Positions 29,965 to 42,874 of a stretch of 64,000 nt of DNA are shown piece by piece. Source of the stretch: Geosiphon pyriformis (Eukaryota > Glomeromycota > Glomeromycetes > Archaeosporales > Geosiphonaceae); contig JAAOMT010000328.1 in NCBI GenBank assembly GCA_016748015.1, positions 450,955 through 514,954 on the forward strand. Direction: 5' to 3'. The notes under the pieces are model-generated. The model saw nothing but the letters and a program-made list of their open reading frames with translations. It ran no database searches and was not told the origin of the DNA. Both the position numbers and the translations under genes were made by a program. Each line of letters begins with the position of its first letter. Within the stretch, counting starts at the first letter, position 1.

Positions 29965-32900
29965 TGAGTGGTTTTGTGTAGAGAATTGCTACATGTAATG
30001 TTTGTGATATCAATATTCCTGCCAAGCAGAAGAATGTTATCTATTGGCATAAAGATTCTGGTAGTTTGGTTTTAATAATTACAGAAACAAAGTTGAGGTC
30101 TAGCTATAGGCCATGAATTAAAGATAAGTTTAATGGAGTTAGAGTTTTTTTATTTGGGTTAGACAAGGGGTTCTTTGGTGCTAAAGTGGCAATTATTATA
30201 AATGCTTCTTTGGCTCGTCATGTATATAAGATTTTTAAAGTGCCTGGCTGGCTTCTCTCTGTTAAGTTGCTTTTTAAGAATAAACTTTCTGTTTCAATTC
30301 TGGGGCTTTATGTTGGTACTTTTCCAGTTGTTCATTTTTTTTAGGCTGGTAATATTAATTTCCTGATAGCTAAGACTGTAAATGAGTCTTTTTTTGTTGT
30401 GTTAGATGGTGATTTCAATGAAAATGGCTCCTGCAGATGTGTAAATTTCAAGAAGTGTCTTGACTTAGAGCTGGTCAATTCTTTGTCAGGGAGTCTATTT
30501 GCAAAGAATCCTACATAGAAAAATTCAAAGAGCACTAAAAAGACAATTAATTACATGTTTATTTCTTCAAATTTGATTAATATAGTAGTGAATTATAATG
30601 TTGTGAATATCAATAAACATTTTAACTCTGATTACTGAGTGGTTTTTATGTCTGTGAGTTTAATAAGCTTTTAAATACACAGTTGAACTCTATTTGTAAG
30701 CAAGCTAATAGGGACTGATAAAAATTTGATTTTAAAAATACTGATATTATGAAGTAAAACAATTTCAAAGATGCCATAGCTGCTAATACAACAATGTTCT
30801 CTGACAAGTTCTCAATTTCTGTGAAGTTTTCAGATCTGGATGTAATATGAAATATTGTTTGCAAAATAATGACTTTTTTGGTTGATAGAATATTCAAAAA
30901 AAAATGATTTAAGGATTATGATAATGTTTTCATCAGAGATTCTTCTAGATTTCACAAACTAGAGCTTTTAATTTCAAGAATTTTTAAGACTTCTTGTGAA
31001 GAATGTCCTAACAAATTTGTGTTCTTTATGGAGCACTGGAATTCTTTGAACAGTGCTAAGACTTTAGTTATTTGAGATCTTGTGGACTTTGATATGAGTT
31101 TTAATTATGTGTATTTGGCTCTTTTCAGTGTAAAGAAATCTTATCATGCCTCCAAGCTTGTTGAATCTTTATAAACTAAGAAGTCAGGAATCAGGTCAGC
31201 CATTGATAAAAAAATAGAAAATTTTGCAGTTGACAAGGATCATACAATTAGGAGTGTACTAAAACATTCTTTTAAAAAGGTGGTTTTAGACCATCTGGTT
31301 GTTGAGAATAAACTGATTCTGAAATCTGAACTGGTTAAGGCTAAAGTGAATTTGATAATAAAGGGCTGGACTAGGAAGTGGGGGGTGGAAGCTAATTTCT
31401 TTGATAAGTGGTCTCATCAATATTAACCTTTGGAGTATGTTTTCAATAGGGCTTTCTTAAAAGTAATGAATCTAATTGGCTTTGATGAGTTGTTTTGTGT
31501 GGTCTCTAATTTGTCTGATAATAAGACTGTGAGTCTTTCCAAGATTCCAAATAAGCTCTGGAAACATTGTGACAAGACAGTTTTGGATATGTTTTTAGTG
31601 TTTTTGAATGCTTGTTTGTTTTGTAAATTGGTGTCTTGTGCTTGGAAGGAAGCTTGGATCTCAATAATCCCTAAGCCTTATGAATAAGAGAGTGTTTTTA
31701 CTAATACTTGGCCAATTGCTTTGATTGAGACAACCCATAAAATCTTTTTCAAGATTCTTTCAAATAGAATCTCATTGGCTTGTAGTATTTTTAACATTTT
31801 GCATGGGGACAATTTTTTAGTTTTAAAAAGTATGACAATGCAATCTTCTATTTTTGCCATTAATTCGGCTATTAAGGATGCTTTAGAGAAGAATTGTGAA
31901 CTCTGACTGGTCTTGTAAGACATGAAAAAAGCCTATAACTCTGTTAGATAGAAACATCTTAAAAAAAGCTTAGTTAGGATAAAAATGTGTGACAAGTTTA
32001 TTAAGTTTTTTGGTGGCATTTACAATGATTGTGTCAATAGAATTATGACAGATTTTGGGTTAACTGTTAAATATTAGGTGCACGACAGTTTAGACCAGGG
32101 AAAAGTGTTTTTATCACTTCTTTGGCACATATTTTATGATTTTCTTTTGTGTAAAATCAAGAGACAGAAAAGTGTATATAAGTACAGGCTAAACTCTTAT
32201 TACATTACCAGAATGGGTCACTTGGAATCTCAAGCTAAATTGACATCTTTTCTTACTGCTGGTGCTTTTGTTGATGACACAATCTGGATTGGTAGCAGCC
32301 AAACTGTAATCCAATACATTCTCAATATTGCTAGTAGATTTTTTCGAATCAATGACATTTTGATCAATAATAACAAGATGGTAGTCATTCTTATTAATTG
32401 CAGAGTTAATTGTACTAGTTTGTTTATCAGTGGTCTACCTATTTCCATTGCTAAAAAGGGCAAGTCCCATCACTATTTGGGTATCTTTTTGTTAACTAAA
32501 GACTTATCAAAGTCTAGCTTGGCCAAGGCCCACTTTGATGTCTATTTTTTTGCCAACCTTGTTCTGAAGAAAGCTGTTTCTGATAAGCAGTTTTCATATT
32601 TTGTGTCAGCAGTTCTCTACTCTATTGTCAGCTACAGAATGCAGTTTAGCTTTGTTCCTATTAATGTATGCAATAAGTAGGATGCTTTAATCCATAAGGA
32701 CTTGAAGTTAAAATCCAGTCTGCTTTTTAATTTTCCCAATAATGTGCTTCATCATCCTTTATTGTATGGTTTGAAAACTTTTGAGCAGGTTTAGGCCAAG
32801 AACAAAGTGGCTTCTGTAGTGTGTTTTGCAAACTCTGTTAGAATTTTGGGTTGTTTGTTTTTGCACCAGTTGCATAACTTACAAGTTCTGTTTTGGAGTT

Positions 32901-34952
32901 TACTTCACTCTTTGGTCTTCCTCATTTATATTAGGATCAGTGCTTCTAATAATTTTTTGGCAGTGTGGTTTGTATTTTTCTTGGGTGTGAATTGTCCTTG
33001 AGTGGTTATATACACAATTCTTTCCATTTTTGTGGTAGGACTCCTATGTTAACAGTTCTTGGCAAGTCTAAATTTTTTAAGTTTTTTTTGTTTCTTTGGC
33101 ACTATAGCATTGCTTTTATAGAGCAGCTTTGTTGTAAAGATGATTCTGTTTTTAATTAAAAGACTTTCAAGCATTAGAAAAAGTTGAATCCACATGACCT
33201 ATTTCTGAATGTTTTAGGTGTTCTGTCAGCTTTTTTAATGGTATGACTTCTTTTCCCATTCACTTGGCTTCTTTGGGTGCTTTTGGATTTTTGAATGTTT
33301 TAAAGACTGGTAAATTCAGGCTTGTATGTAAGTATTTGTTGGATGTCATGAATGACAGTTTTTTTGTCTATACTAATAGATTTTTAAAAAACTTGAGAAA
33401 TGTGGATGTCAGAACTGGTACAGTTATTTATTTTGAGAATATTAACCTGGGTTTGGGAGTTAGGGTTTTAGGTCTGATGTCTTTTACTTTGGCAGAATTG
33501 CAGACTATTGTGCTGGTTCTAAAGTTTGTTTCTTTTTCTAGCTCAGTTTATCTTTTTACTGACAGTCAAACTGCTTTGGATGCATATACATTCTGATTTT
33601 CAGAATTGGTGTTGGGTTGAACATCAGTACATAGTGAACATTGTTTGGAAAAAAAACTTAAATATTAGTTGGCAGAAGGTGAAAAGACATTTGAATGTGT
33701 CAAGTAATGTGCAAGCAGATGTGCTGACTGATGTGGCTTCTCTCTTTTTTTGGTGTCTTTCATCCTAGTTGGATGAACATTACATTANNNNNNNNNNNNN
33801 NNNNNNNTACTTTGGCAGAATTGCAGACTATTGTGCTGGTTCTAAAGTTTGTTTCTTTTTCTAGCTCAGTTTATCTTTTTACTGACAGTCAAACTGCTTT
33901 GGATGCATATACATTCTGATTTTCAGAATTGGTGTTGGGTTGAACATCAGTACATAGTGAACATTGTTTGGAAAAAAAACTTAAATATTAGTTGGCAGAA
34001 GGTGAAAAGACATTTGAATGTGTCAAGTAATGTGCAAGCAGATGTGCTGACTGATGTGGCTTCTCTCTTTTTTTGGTGTCTTTCATCCTAGTTGGATGAA
34101 CATTACATTATGGCTAATAGTGAAATTGTTTTTGGCAATTCTAAGCATTTTGTTTGTGGAATTTTTCGGTCCATTTATTGTGTACATTGGGAAGTTGGTT
34201 TTGGTTCTAGAGTTCTGGATAGTAGTTTGTTGTCAGATGTCAATTGGCCTAGTTCATTTTTAGTGTGGCATCCTAATTTACATATGGCTGCTGGTTTCAC
34301 TAATAAGTCAACTGCTGGTGCTCATATGTATTTTATGAAGACTTTATACTGTCGGCTGCCAGTTGCTGTTTGGAAATGCCTGTATAACAGATGTTATCCC
34401 AATATGTTGTGTCTGTATTATGGTAATATTGAGATCTCAGATCATGTTTTTTCCTGTAAAGTTAATAATTTTGTTTACTGTCAATTGTTGGATACTCATG
34501 TGACTGCTTAGGACATGCTTTTTGGTCTTCTTTATTCTTCTTCATATGTGTTTCAGTTGCTATCCTTCTGTGTTTTAAATATGGCAGTGTATACAGCTTT
34601 TTGCAAAGATTTTGTCTTTAATGATTGGCTACAAAAAGCTGTGTTTGTCTTTGGGAATTCAAAGATTGCAGGTCAGAAGATAGTGGGCTTTGTGCATGAT
34701 TTCTGCTTTGCTTTTAGAGATAAGGTTTGAGCTGTTTATATAAAACATTATGCATTCATAAAAAAAAATGAACTAATATTACATGATAGTTCAGTTTCAA
34801 TCTTGGTCTCTGGGCTGCTTTTAGTGTTTTCTGCTGGTGTGGTTAGATTGTTTGGTATTGTTAAAGTATTTGGTATTAGCTTTGAGTTTTGTAAATTCTG
34901 CTTGTTTTTTTTGAGTATTGGGGATTCTATTTCTGTTTATATAAGTGTATAG
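29964..34952 (+). pseudogene. LINE L1 ORF2: endonuclease, reverse transcriptase, RNase H
   Basis: AP-type endonuclease at 29964-30700 (RIATCNVCDIN, ITETKLR, FFVVLDGDFNENG). RT at about 31400-32700, with YNSV-like motif A region and the active site GAFVDDTIW at 32261-32285 intact. RNase H near 33360-33930 (YTNRFLKN, TLAELQTIVLVLK, YLFTDSQTALDA). C-terminal zinc motif CLYYGNIEISDHVFSC near 34408-34460, with one Cys changed to Tyr. About 1555 codons once the false 323-bp insertion at the gap is removed. Numerous stops make it non-coding. RNase H inside ORF2 fits the I/Tad-like LINE groups. Confidence 0.87.
33485..34110. other. False duplication around the second assembly gap
   Basis: 33485-33787 and 33808-34110 appear identical over 303 bp, around exactly 20 N (33788-33807). 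Same signature as the first gap. The RNase H stretch of L1 is therefore present once in reality. Confidence 0.93.
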
Positions 34953-35085
34953 CATTGTTCTAATCAGTTTGAGTGGCTGGTCACATATAGAAAATGCATG
35001 ATTCACACCTAGTTTAGATTAATTACTTGATGTATTGTACTAGACAGTATTTGGACTTTGCTCATTAAATGTTAATAAAAAAAAT
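34953..35085 (+). mobile_element. LINE L1 3' UTR and end
   Basis: Matches the end of L2 in inverse orientation (GGCTGGTCACAT, AAATGCAT, CCTAGTTTAG, GATGTATTGTACTAG). It ends in an A-rich tail (GTTAATAAAAAAAATA) near 35085, the expected product of target-primed reverse transcription. Confidence 0.7.
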
Positions 35086-35988
35086 ATATACTTAAAAGCT
35101 AAAATAATAATTTGTAATTTAATTAATATTAATAATACTAAACCAAAAACTTAAAAATTTATGTTTATTCTTAAATTGTTAAAAAAAACCAAAATATTAC
35201 TTGTAATATTAAATAAATTCAAATCTTTTAAAAAATTATTTATATAAATAATATTTAAATCTGCTTTTATTAAACTTAAATTGTAAATATTTTGATAATT
35301 AATATTTTAAATAACAAAAAAATTAATTGTACATAAATTATTTATCTAAAAATAATTAATAATAATTTTAAACTAATAAAACATAAAATTTCTTGATTTT
35401 AATTTTTTTTAATAATAAAATATTTTTTAATTAAAAATATAATTATATTTAATAATAAGTTAATTATTAAATATTATATCAAACTTTTTCAAAAAATTAA
35501 TTATATTATAATGTAATAAAGTATTTAAAATATTTAATATAAGAATATTACTTATTAAACAAAATGCAATAGACAAATTTTTATGAAAAAAACATTGTAA
35601 TTTTTATTAATTTGATTAAAAAATTGTTTATTAAGTTGATTTTTAACTTAACAAAAAATTATAATAAGTTTTTTAAAGTCTAATTTACAATTTACAAATT
35701 CAAAAACTAATAATTAAACAAATAATTAATAATATTTAAAGTATTTAAAAAAGCCAATAATTTTATTTTTGGCTTATATCTGTTTAAAAACTTTAAATTA
35801 TATAAAAAAAAGTAATATAAAATCTTAATTAAAAATTTTTTAATAAATTAATCTTAAATTTTAAGTTTTTTTTAATTATAATATTTTAATTATAATATAT
35901 ACTTTTAGAAATAAAGCTAAAATTAAAACCTATAACTAATAATAAATTATAAAACAAAAAATACTAAATACAGAAACTGTTTATTCAA
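35086..35988. other. Very AT-rich spacer between the two LINE tails
   Basis: About 900 bp of nearly pure A/T with scattered C or G, many AATAATTAAT-like motifs, and stops in all frames. I see no gene, LTR or tandem unit. It may be old AT-rich intergenic DNA or heavily mutated repeat. Confidence 0.6.
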
Positions 35989-38900
35989 AATTTTTTTTTT
36001 AAATTTTTTTTTTCTTATTGTTTTACAAGTGAGATCCAAACATTACCTAGTACTATACATCAAAGAAATGACCTAAACTAGGCATGAATTATGCATTTTC
36101 CACATGTGACCAGCCATTCGAGCCAATCAGAACAACACTACACAATTATGTAAACCAAAACTGAGTTACCTATGTCTAAAAAAAATAAACATAATTTGTG
36201 AAAGCCAAAATGAACACCAAAAGCATCAGCAATGCCAAGCAATTTGACCACCCCAGCCAACAACCCTGAAGCCAAACCAGCAACTGAAACAAAAACCAAA
36301 TCATCAAGAGGAATTAACTTATTTTTTTTTATGTAAATACAATGTTTAGCATGAACTGACCAGACATCACTTCTAAAAGCAAGACTAAGAGAGCACACAA
36401 ATTTGACAATTTCCAAACCAGCAACCTTGGAATTGTGAAAAATGGTAACTGTTTCACAAAACCAATCATTAAAAACAAAACCCTTATAAAGTGTTATGGA
36501 CAAAAAGAAGTCAAAAACACACAAAGACAATAGTTGTAGTATACCCAAAAACAAATAGGAATAACCAGAAACTGCTTTCCAGGAGTCTATATAAAATTTC
36601 AACAACTGACTCCGAATGGAATTATCAATCTTACAAGAGAACACATGATCTAAAGCTTCCATATTGCCACAATATAAGCATAACACACTAGGATATGACC
36701 TATTATAAAGGCACTTCTGAATAGCAACTGACAACTGGTAATGCAAAGCCTTCATGAAATAAGTGTGTGTGTTAGCCGAAGATCTGCTGGTAAAACCAGC
36801 AGTCATGTGCAAGTCAGGATGCCATACCAAAGATAAACAGTGCCAGTCAACTTCAAAATGCAAACTGCTCACCAAAAATCTGAAACCAGAACCAACCTCT
36901 CAGTGTGCACGACAAACCAAACAATAAACATCATGGACAAAATGTCTGGAATTGCCAAAAACCACATCACCATCAGCCATTATAAAGTGTTTACCCAAGC
37001 AAGAAAGAAGATACCAATTATAGAGAGAAGTGTTACTAACAATCGCATCAGTGCACTCATTTCCTGAAACATCAAAGTGGCTTTTAACTTTATGCCAGCT
37101 GACCTTCAAATTCTTACTGTGAATAACATTGGTAATATGATGACATTCAATCCAACACTAATTACAAAAGTTGGGATACACCAGACCCAATTCTGACTTA
37201 CAAGCATCCAGAGCAGATTGACTATCTGAAAACAAATTAACAGAGCACAGAAGGGAGACACACTTTAGAGCCAGTGCTATAGCCTGCAACTCTGCCAAAG
37301 TGGATGACATCAAGCCTAACACACCAACACCCAAACCCAAATCAATGTTCTCAAAAAAGGTGGCAGCACCAGCTTTACAGCCAACTGAGCCCAGATTACT
37401 AAGAGACTCATCTGTATATACTGACAAACTATTAGCACCAACCTGTAAGAGATGATTACAAACAGAAACAAAATTCTGAGATTCAAGAATGTTCAAAAAA
37501 CTGACACTATTCAAAACTGAAAGGCAAGTGGAAGATAGACTTCTACCATTTAGAAACACAACAGAAAGCTCAAACCATTTAGAAACAGAACCATGGAAGT
37601 CTAATCTCTTCCAATGCTTGAAAGTATACCAGTCAAAGACAGAACCATGATAATCATGAAGTTGATCCACAAAAGCAATACCATACTGTTGAAGAGAAAA
37701 GAAAAACCTACAAAACTGTGACTTGTCCAGAACAACAGACATAAGAACCCCACTACAAAACAGAAAGAAATTGGCCAAAGAGCCACCCAGGAACAAATTG
37801 CAATCAAGAAGAATGCATACTATGCCTGCCAGAAAATTATCAAAGGCACTGACATGAATATGCACAGGAGAATTTAAAAGATGAACAAGATGCCAGCACA
37901 AAACTTGCAAGTCATGAGACCTGTGAGAAAACAAATGACCCAAGATGCCACTAGAATTCACAAAACTAATGAGAGAGGCCACCTTGTTTTTAGACTGAAT
38001 CTGAATAAAAGACTTCAAACCATAAAAAGAAGAGTGATGGATTGTATTACTAGGAAAATTAAGAGGTAGGCCGGCTTTGAACTTCAAGCCCTTATGAATC
38101 AAAGCATCCCACTTGTTGCACATACTAATGAGAACAAAGCTGAACTGTGTTCTATAACTAACTATAGAATGAAAGACTGCTAATACCAAATATAAGAACT
38201 GCTTATCTAAGACAGCTTTTCTCAAGACCAGATTGGTAAAAAAACCAATGTCCAAATTTGTCTTCACCAAACTAGGCTTTGACAGACCTTCAGTTAATAG
38301 AAAAATACCCAAATATTAATGAGATTCACCCTTTTTGGCAATAAAGATTGGTGAGCCACTAATAGAAAGAGAAGAAATGCTGATTCTGCTATTGATGAGA
38401 ATGGCCACTGTTTTGTTGTTATTGATAGAAATATCATTTATCCGAAAAAGTTCACTTGCAACGTTAAGAATATGTTGAATAGCAGCCTGATTACAGCCAA
38501 CTCAAATTGTATCATTAATAAAAGCACCAGCAGCAAAAAAAGAAGAGAGCCCAGCCCTGGACTCAGCATGATTATTCCTTGAAATAAAATGAGAACTTAA
38601 CTTATAATTACACATGCTTTCCTGTCTCTTGACTTTACATAGCAAAGGATCATAAAATATATACCACAAAAGAGGAGAGAAGATTTCCCCTTGATCCAAA
38701 CTATCATGTACACAATAACCATCTGACAACCCAAAATCTGTTATTACTCTGTTGGTACAATCTCTATGAAGACCACTGAAAAACCAAATGAACCTGCCAT
38801 ATATCTTGATCCTGACCAAACTTTTCTTAAGATGTTCCCAGCCAACTGAATCATATGCTTTCTGCATATCTTGCAAAACCAGCCAGAGCTCTTGATTCTT

Positions 38901-40826
38901 TTCTAATGTATCCTCAACCACTGAACCAACTGCAAAAATAGGAGACTGAGTTGTCATGCCTTTCAAAACTGAAAAATTGTCTCCACAAAAAATGCTAAAA
39001 GTGCTGCATGCCAAAGAAATTCTATCAGAGAGTATCTTGGAAAGAATTTTACGAGCCGTTTCAATCAATGCAATAGGGTGGGTATTCATGAAAACACTCT
39101 TCCATTCATATGGTTTAGGAATCATCAAAACCCAAGCTTCTTTTCAAGATCTGAGCACCAATTCACAAGAAAGACACAAGTTCAAAAGTACCAAAAGCAT
39201 ATCCAAAATTGACTTGTTACAATGTTTCCAAAGCTTATTTGTGATATCTAAAAGACCAGCAGCTTTACCATCAGACAGAACAGAAACCACATTAAGCAGC
39301 TCACTAAACTCAACTGGATGTATTATACCAGAAAAGGCCTCATTAAAAACATAATCCAATGGCCAATATTAATGAAACCAAACATCAGAGACATCAGCAA
39401 CCACACCACATTTCCTGGTCCATTCTTTTATAATAATGTCCACCTTAGATTTAACTGAGCCAGGCTCTAAGATAAGTTTGTCATTAACAACTAGATGGTC
39501 CAGAACCACTTTGTGGAAAGGGAACTCCAGAACACTTTTAATAGTATGACCCTTATTTGTCTCGAAGCTTTCCATTCTCCTATCTATAACAGATTTAATG
39601 TTTGCTTCCTTAGCTGCCAGGGATTCAACAAGCTTGGATGCATGATATGACTTCCTAATGCCAAAGAAAGCAGAATAAACACGATTAGAGTCTGCATCAA
39701 AGTCTATGAAATCCTGAACAACTGAGACTTTGACACTGTCCAAAGAGTCTCAGTACTTTATAAGAGAGATAAAACTGACACCACTTTTCTCACGAGAGGC
39801 CTTGATAATTTTTGAAACCAAAAGTTCTAATCTGTAAAACTTTGAAAAAACTTTGGTAAACACACTGTCAAAATTCTTGAACCACTTCTTTTTAAATATT
39901 TCATTTGCCGAAAGCATCATTATCTTGTATAAAACATCTCACATGGTATTCAGGTCTGAGTGCTTAGCAGCAGTATCAAACTTATTAAAGAACATCCTAG
40001 CATTGGCTAACATGGCATTTTTAAAACTTTTCCACTTGTTGACATCAGCATCTTTAAAATCAAACTTCCACTGATCCTTATTTACTTGCTTGTAAAAAGA
40101 GTTCAACCACATATCTAAAAGTTCATCCAAACTCACAGACACAGAAACAGCCCAATAATCAGTATTAAAGAATTTCCCAACACCACTCACATTGTGATCC
40201 ACTACAGCATTAATCAAGTTTGAGGAGATGAACAAAAAGTCAATTGTTTTAGTTACACCACAAGAGTTGGTCCAAGTAGAAGTCTTAACAAAAGAACTTC
40301 TACCAAAGGAGTTAACCAAACCAAAATCAAGACATTTTTTGAAACTGACACATTTATGAAAACCATTTTCATTGAAATTGCCACCTAGAACAACAAAAAA
40401 AGATTCATTTGCAGCCTTGGCAATCATAGAGTTAATTTCACCAGCTTGAGAGAACTGAACTAACAAAGAAACATTAACATAAAACCCCAAAATTAAAACA
40501 AAAAGTTTGTTTTTGAAAAGTAGCTTAACAGAAAAGAGCTAACCAGAAACCTCAGAAATTTTACACACATGACAAGCCAGAGAAGTGTCCATAATAATGG
40601 TGATACCAGAACCTAAGTTATCAGAGTTTACACCAGAAGTAAAGACTCGAACACCATCAAACCTATTAGCAATCTATGAACAAACCTTACTCCATAACTT
40701 GGTTTTAGTAATAATTAAAATCAAATTGCCCATATCCTTGTGCCAATAAACAATATCCTCCTGTTTTGCAAAATTATTCATACCCCAAACATTGTAAGTA
40801 GCAATTTTCTAAACCAGACCAATCAT
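35989..40826 (-). pseudogene. LINE L2 ORF2 and 3' UTR: endonuclease, reverse transcriptase, RNase H
   Basis: Starts at ATG 40826 and ends at the stop before 36138 (about 1563 codons); the 3' UTR and A-rich tail reach 35989. Endonuclease: KIATYNVWGMNN, FFVVLGGNFNENGF (40826-40100). RT: IPKPYEWKSVF, MQKAYDSVGWEHL, HDSLDQGEIFSPLLW, then the active site GAFINDTI followed by a stop (about 38525-38499), so one catalytic Asp is lost. RNase H at 37440-37200: VYTDESL, TLAELQAIALALK, LFSDSQSALDA. Zinc motif CLYCGNMEALDHVFSC at about 36690-36640. Better preserved than L1 but with about ten stops. Confidence 0.9.
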
Positions 40827-42874
40827 TGAGATAGAGGGGGAGCTAACAAACCCAAACCAGAACACAAAAAGTCCAATCTCTCCAAAACCAAATTGACCAA
40901 AACTTCTAAAGCCAACATCTTTGATTTCAAACCACCTATCTTAGTGGTAAGCATCTTTGAACTGCTTAGACTCAGATCAGGGGCAGTTTTATTGACCAAC
41001 GGAAAAGAAGAAGAAGAGGGCACCACTATATTATCAACAGCCATATTCAAATCCAAAACTGAATCCAAGAGAGAAGCAACAAGAGAGGAGGGAGCACAAG
41101 GCAGCAATGATATCGACACCAAATTTACAAGGCTCAATTTTTTTAAAATATTTGAAACCTGATCCAACAAAAGCTCCAAGGAGTGCTCTAAAGAAGCCAG
41201 ACATTTGGCTAAACCAGAATTATCAAGAGGGTTGAAAGTTATTACCAAGGGTTTTGTACTTAAAAGCGAACTGGCACCAGAGAGAACTAATAAAAACATA
41301 TGAAAAAGAGAACCACCTGCAACTTAAGCCCAAGATTTTTCACCAAAAAATACTGGGCAAGCAACCAAAGTCTGCTTTTTCTTATAAATATTAGCCAAAC
41401 AGACCTGATCTTGGGAAGACATCACTCTCTTATGACAAACTCCAGAATTCCCACCAACTGAACACACATTAGAAATATGACCAAATTGTTTACACTTGGC
41501 ACAGCAAGCCAAAGAAAGACCAGTCCAGCACAAAGCCACACCTCTATAAACCAAAACAAAACCAATAGCAGCCAATTTGGATGCCTCATTATCAAAACAG
41601 ATCATTGCACATCTATTATGAGCATATGAACCAGAATTACGGCCAATAAAACAAGTTTTTCTATTATAAGAATTTACTAAATCCAACAAATCATAGACAG
41701 TAGTACCAACTGGAAGTGTGTACAACAAAGTCCGATAATAATCTCTGGCCATTTATGATTCCTTGTTATTTAATGCCAATACAACACAAACAGAATCCTT
41801 ATCCACGAAAACTGACCATTTGAAAGCAACTGAGCTAACTACATCTGATAACTCAAATTCCACTAATGCTTTTTGCCATAGCCTAATCAGTTGCATCCTA
41901 ATCAAAATTACCTGACCAAATTTAGAGAACACTGATTCAATTGCTGATCTGGGAAGATCCACTGGGATCTTCTTGACTATCACTTCCCAATCTGAGCAGC
42001 TGTTTGGTTTCTTAACATTAATATTTACCAGAATTTTTTTACTGATTACCATTTTCCTGGCCTTGATCAAACTTAACTCAGAAGTAAAAAAAGATCTAAT
42101 AATGTCTGGGAGTTTTGAAAGAGCAGATGTGTTCCCAAAACTGTCAACCCAATAAAAAAATTTTTTCACAGCAATCAACTTGTTACTGATAGTTTTGCTA
42201 AGCAAGACAGAAATTCTAATATCCAATGTGAATGACTTAACAAGATCAAAAATACATTTATCTGATGCATATAACCTGACAGATTGCAATTCTTTAAAGC
42301 CTGCAAATTTAGGAGAGAGAAGAATTGCCATATTATTATTATCACTTAAAATATCAAATGAAGAAGTCTTTGGAAGTTGATCTAACACATATGTGTGAGT
42401 GTGTGTTTTCCTGGGAGTTGTGTCATTCTCCATGTCATTAACCATAGAAGCATCTGAGTCAGCATAACTAGTTTCTTCAGTGACAGTATTTTTCATGTTC
42501 TCTAAGTCTGACAGGCCACTTACACTACTTGTTTTGCTTTCCATTTCACTGTCCTAAGATTTTGAAAACTTACTATTAGCATCACTAATATCGGCCAGGC
42601 CCAGCAGACCAGTAGACAAATCAATTACTTCAATGCTGACTTTGGGATTCTTAAGCTTCTTGTAAGATGCATTACAAGAGTACACATTATTAATCCTCTT
42701 TTTTTTTGCATCAGACTGGGTTCTCAAACCAGCAAAAATAGATTCAGAGCTACCAGCAACAGGACTTGCTAGTTTTATGTTCACAAATAAAAGTACGTCT
42801 AAAAAAATAGTTGAAAATATAAAAGGAAAAGAAAGTAAAAAAAAACTTTTTCTTTGACAATATCCCGCTCTCAT
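40823..42874 (-). pseudogene. LINE L2 ORF1
   Basis: Pieces 42874-42554, 42544-41753, 41752-41324 and 41299-40823 form one protein split by three stops. The N-terminus is Ser/Lys-rich with acidic patches (NDMENDTTPRKTHTHTYV). An RRM-like segment IVKKIPVDLPRSAIESVFSKFG lies near 41950, and a zinc knuckle CAKCKQFGHISNVC near 41508-41467. The Leu-rich C-terminal part (LASLEHSLELLLDQVSNILK) could form a coiled coil for trimerisation. Its TGA overlaps ORF2's ATG as ATGA (40826-40823). ORF1 would package LINE RNA. Confidence 0.85.

Noticed and set aside
35086-35988. Organelle-like or centromeric DNA
   Set aside because: AT richness alone is not evidence; no organelle gene or repeat unit is visible.
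36491-36691. Plus-strand ORFs opposite L2 (also 37881-38069, 38956-39354, 40893-41162)
   Set aside because: Antisense shadows of LINE ORF1/ORF2 with no recognisable protein.
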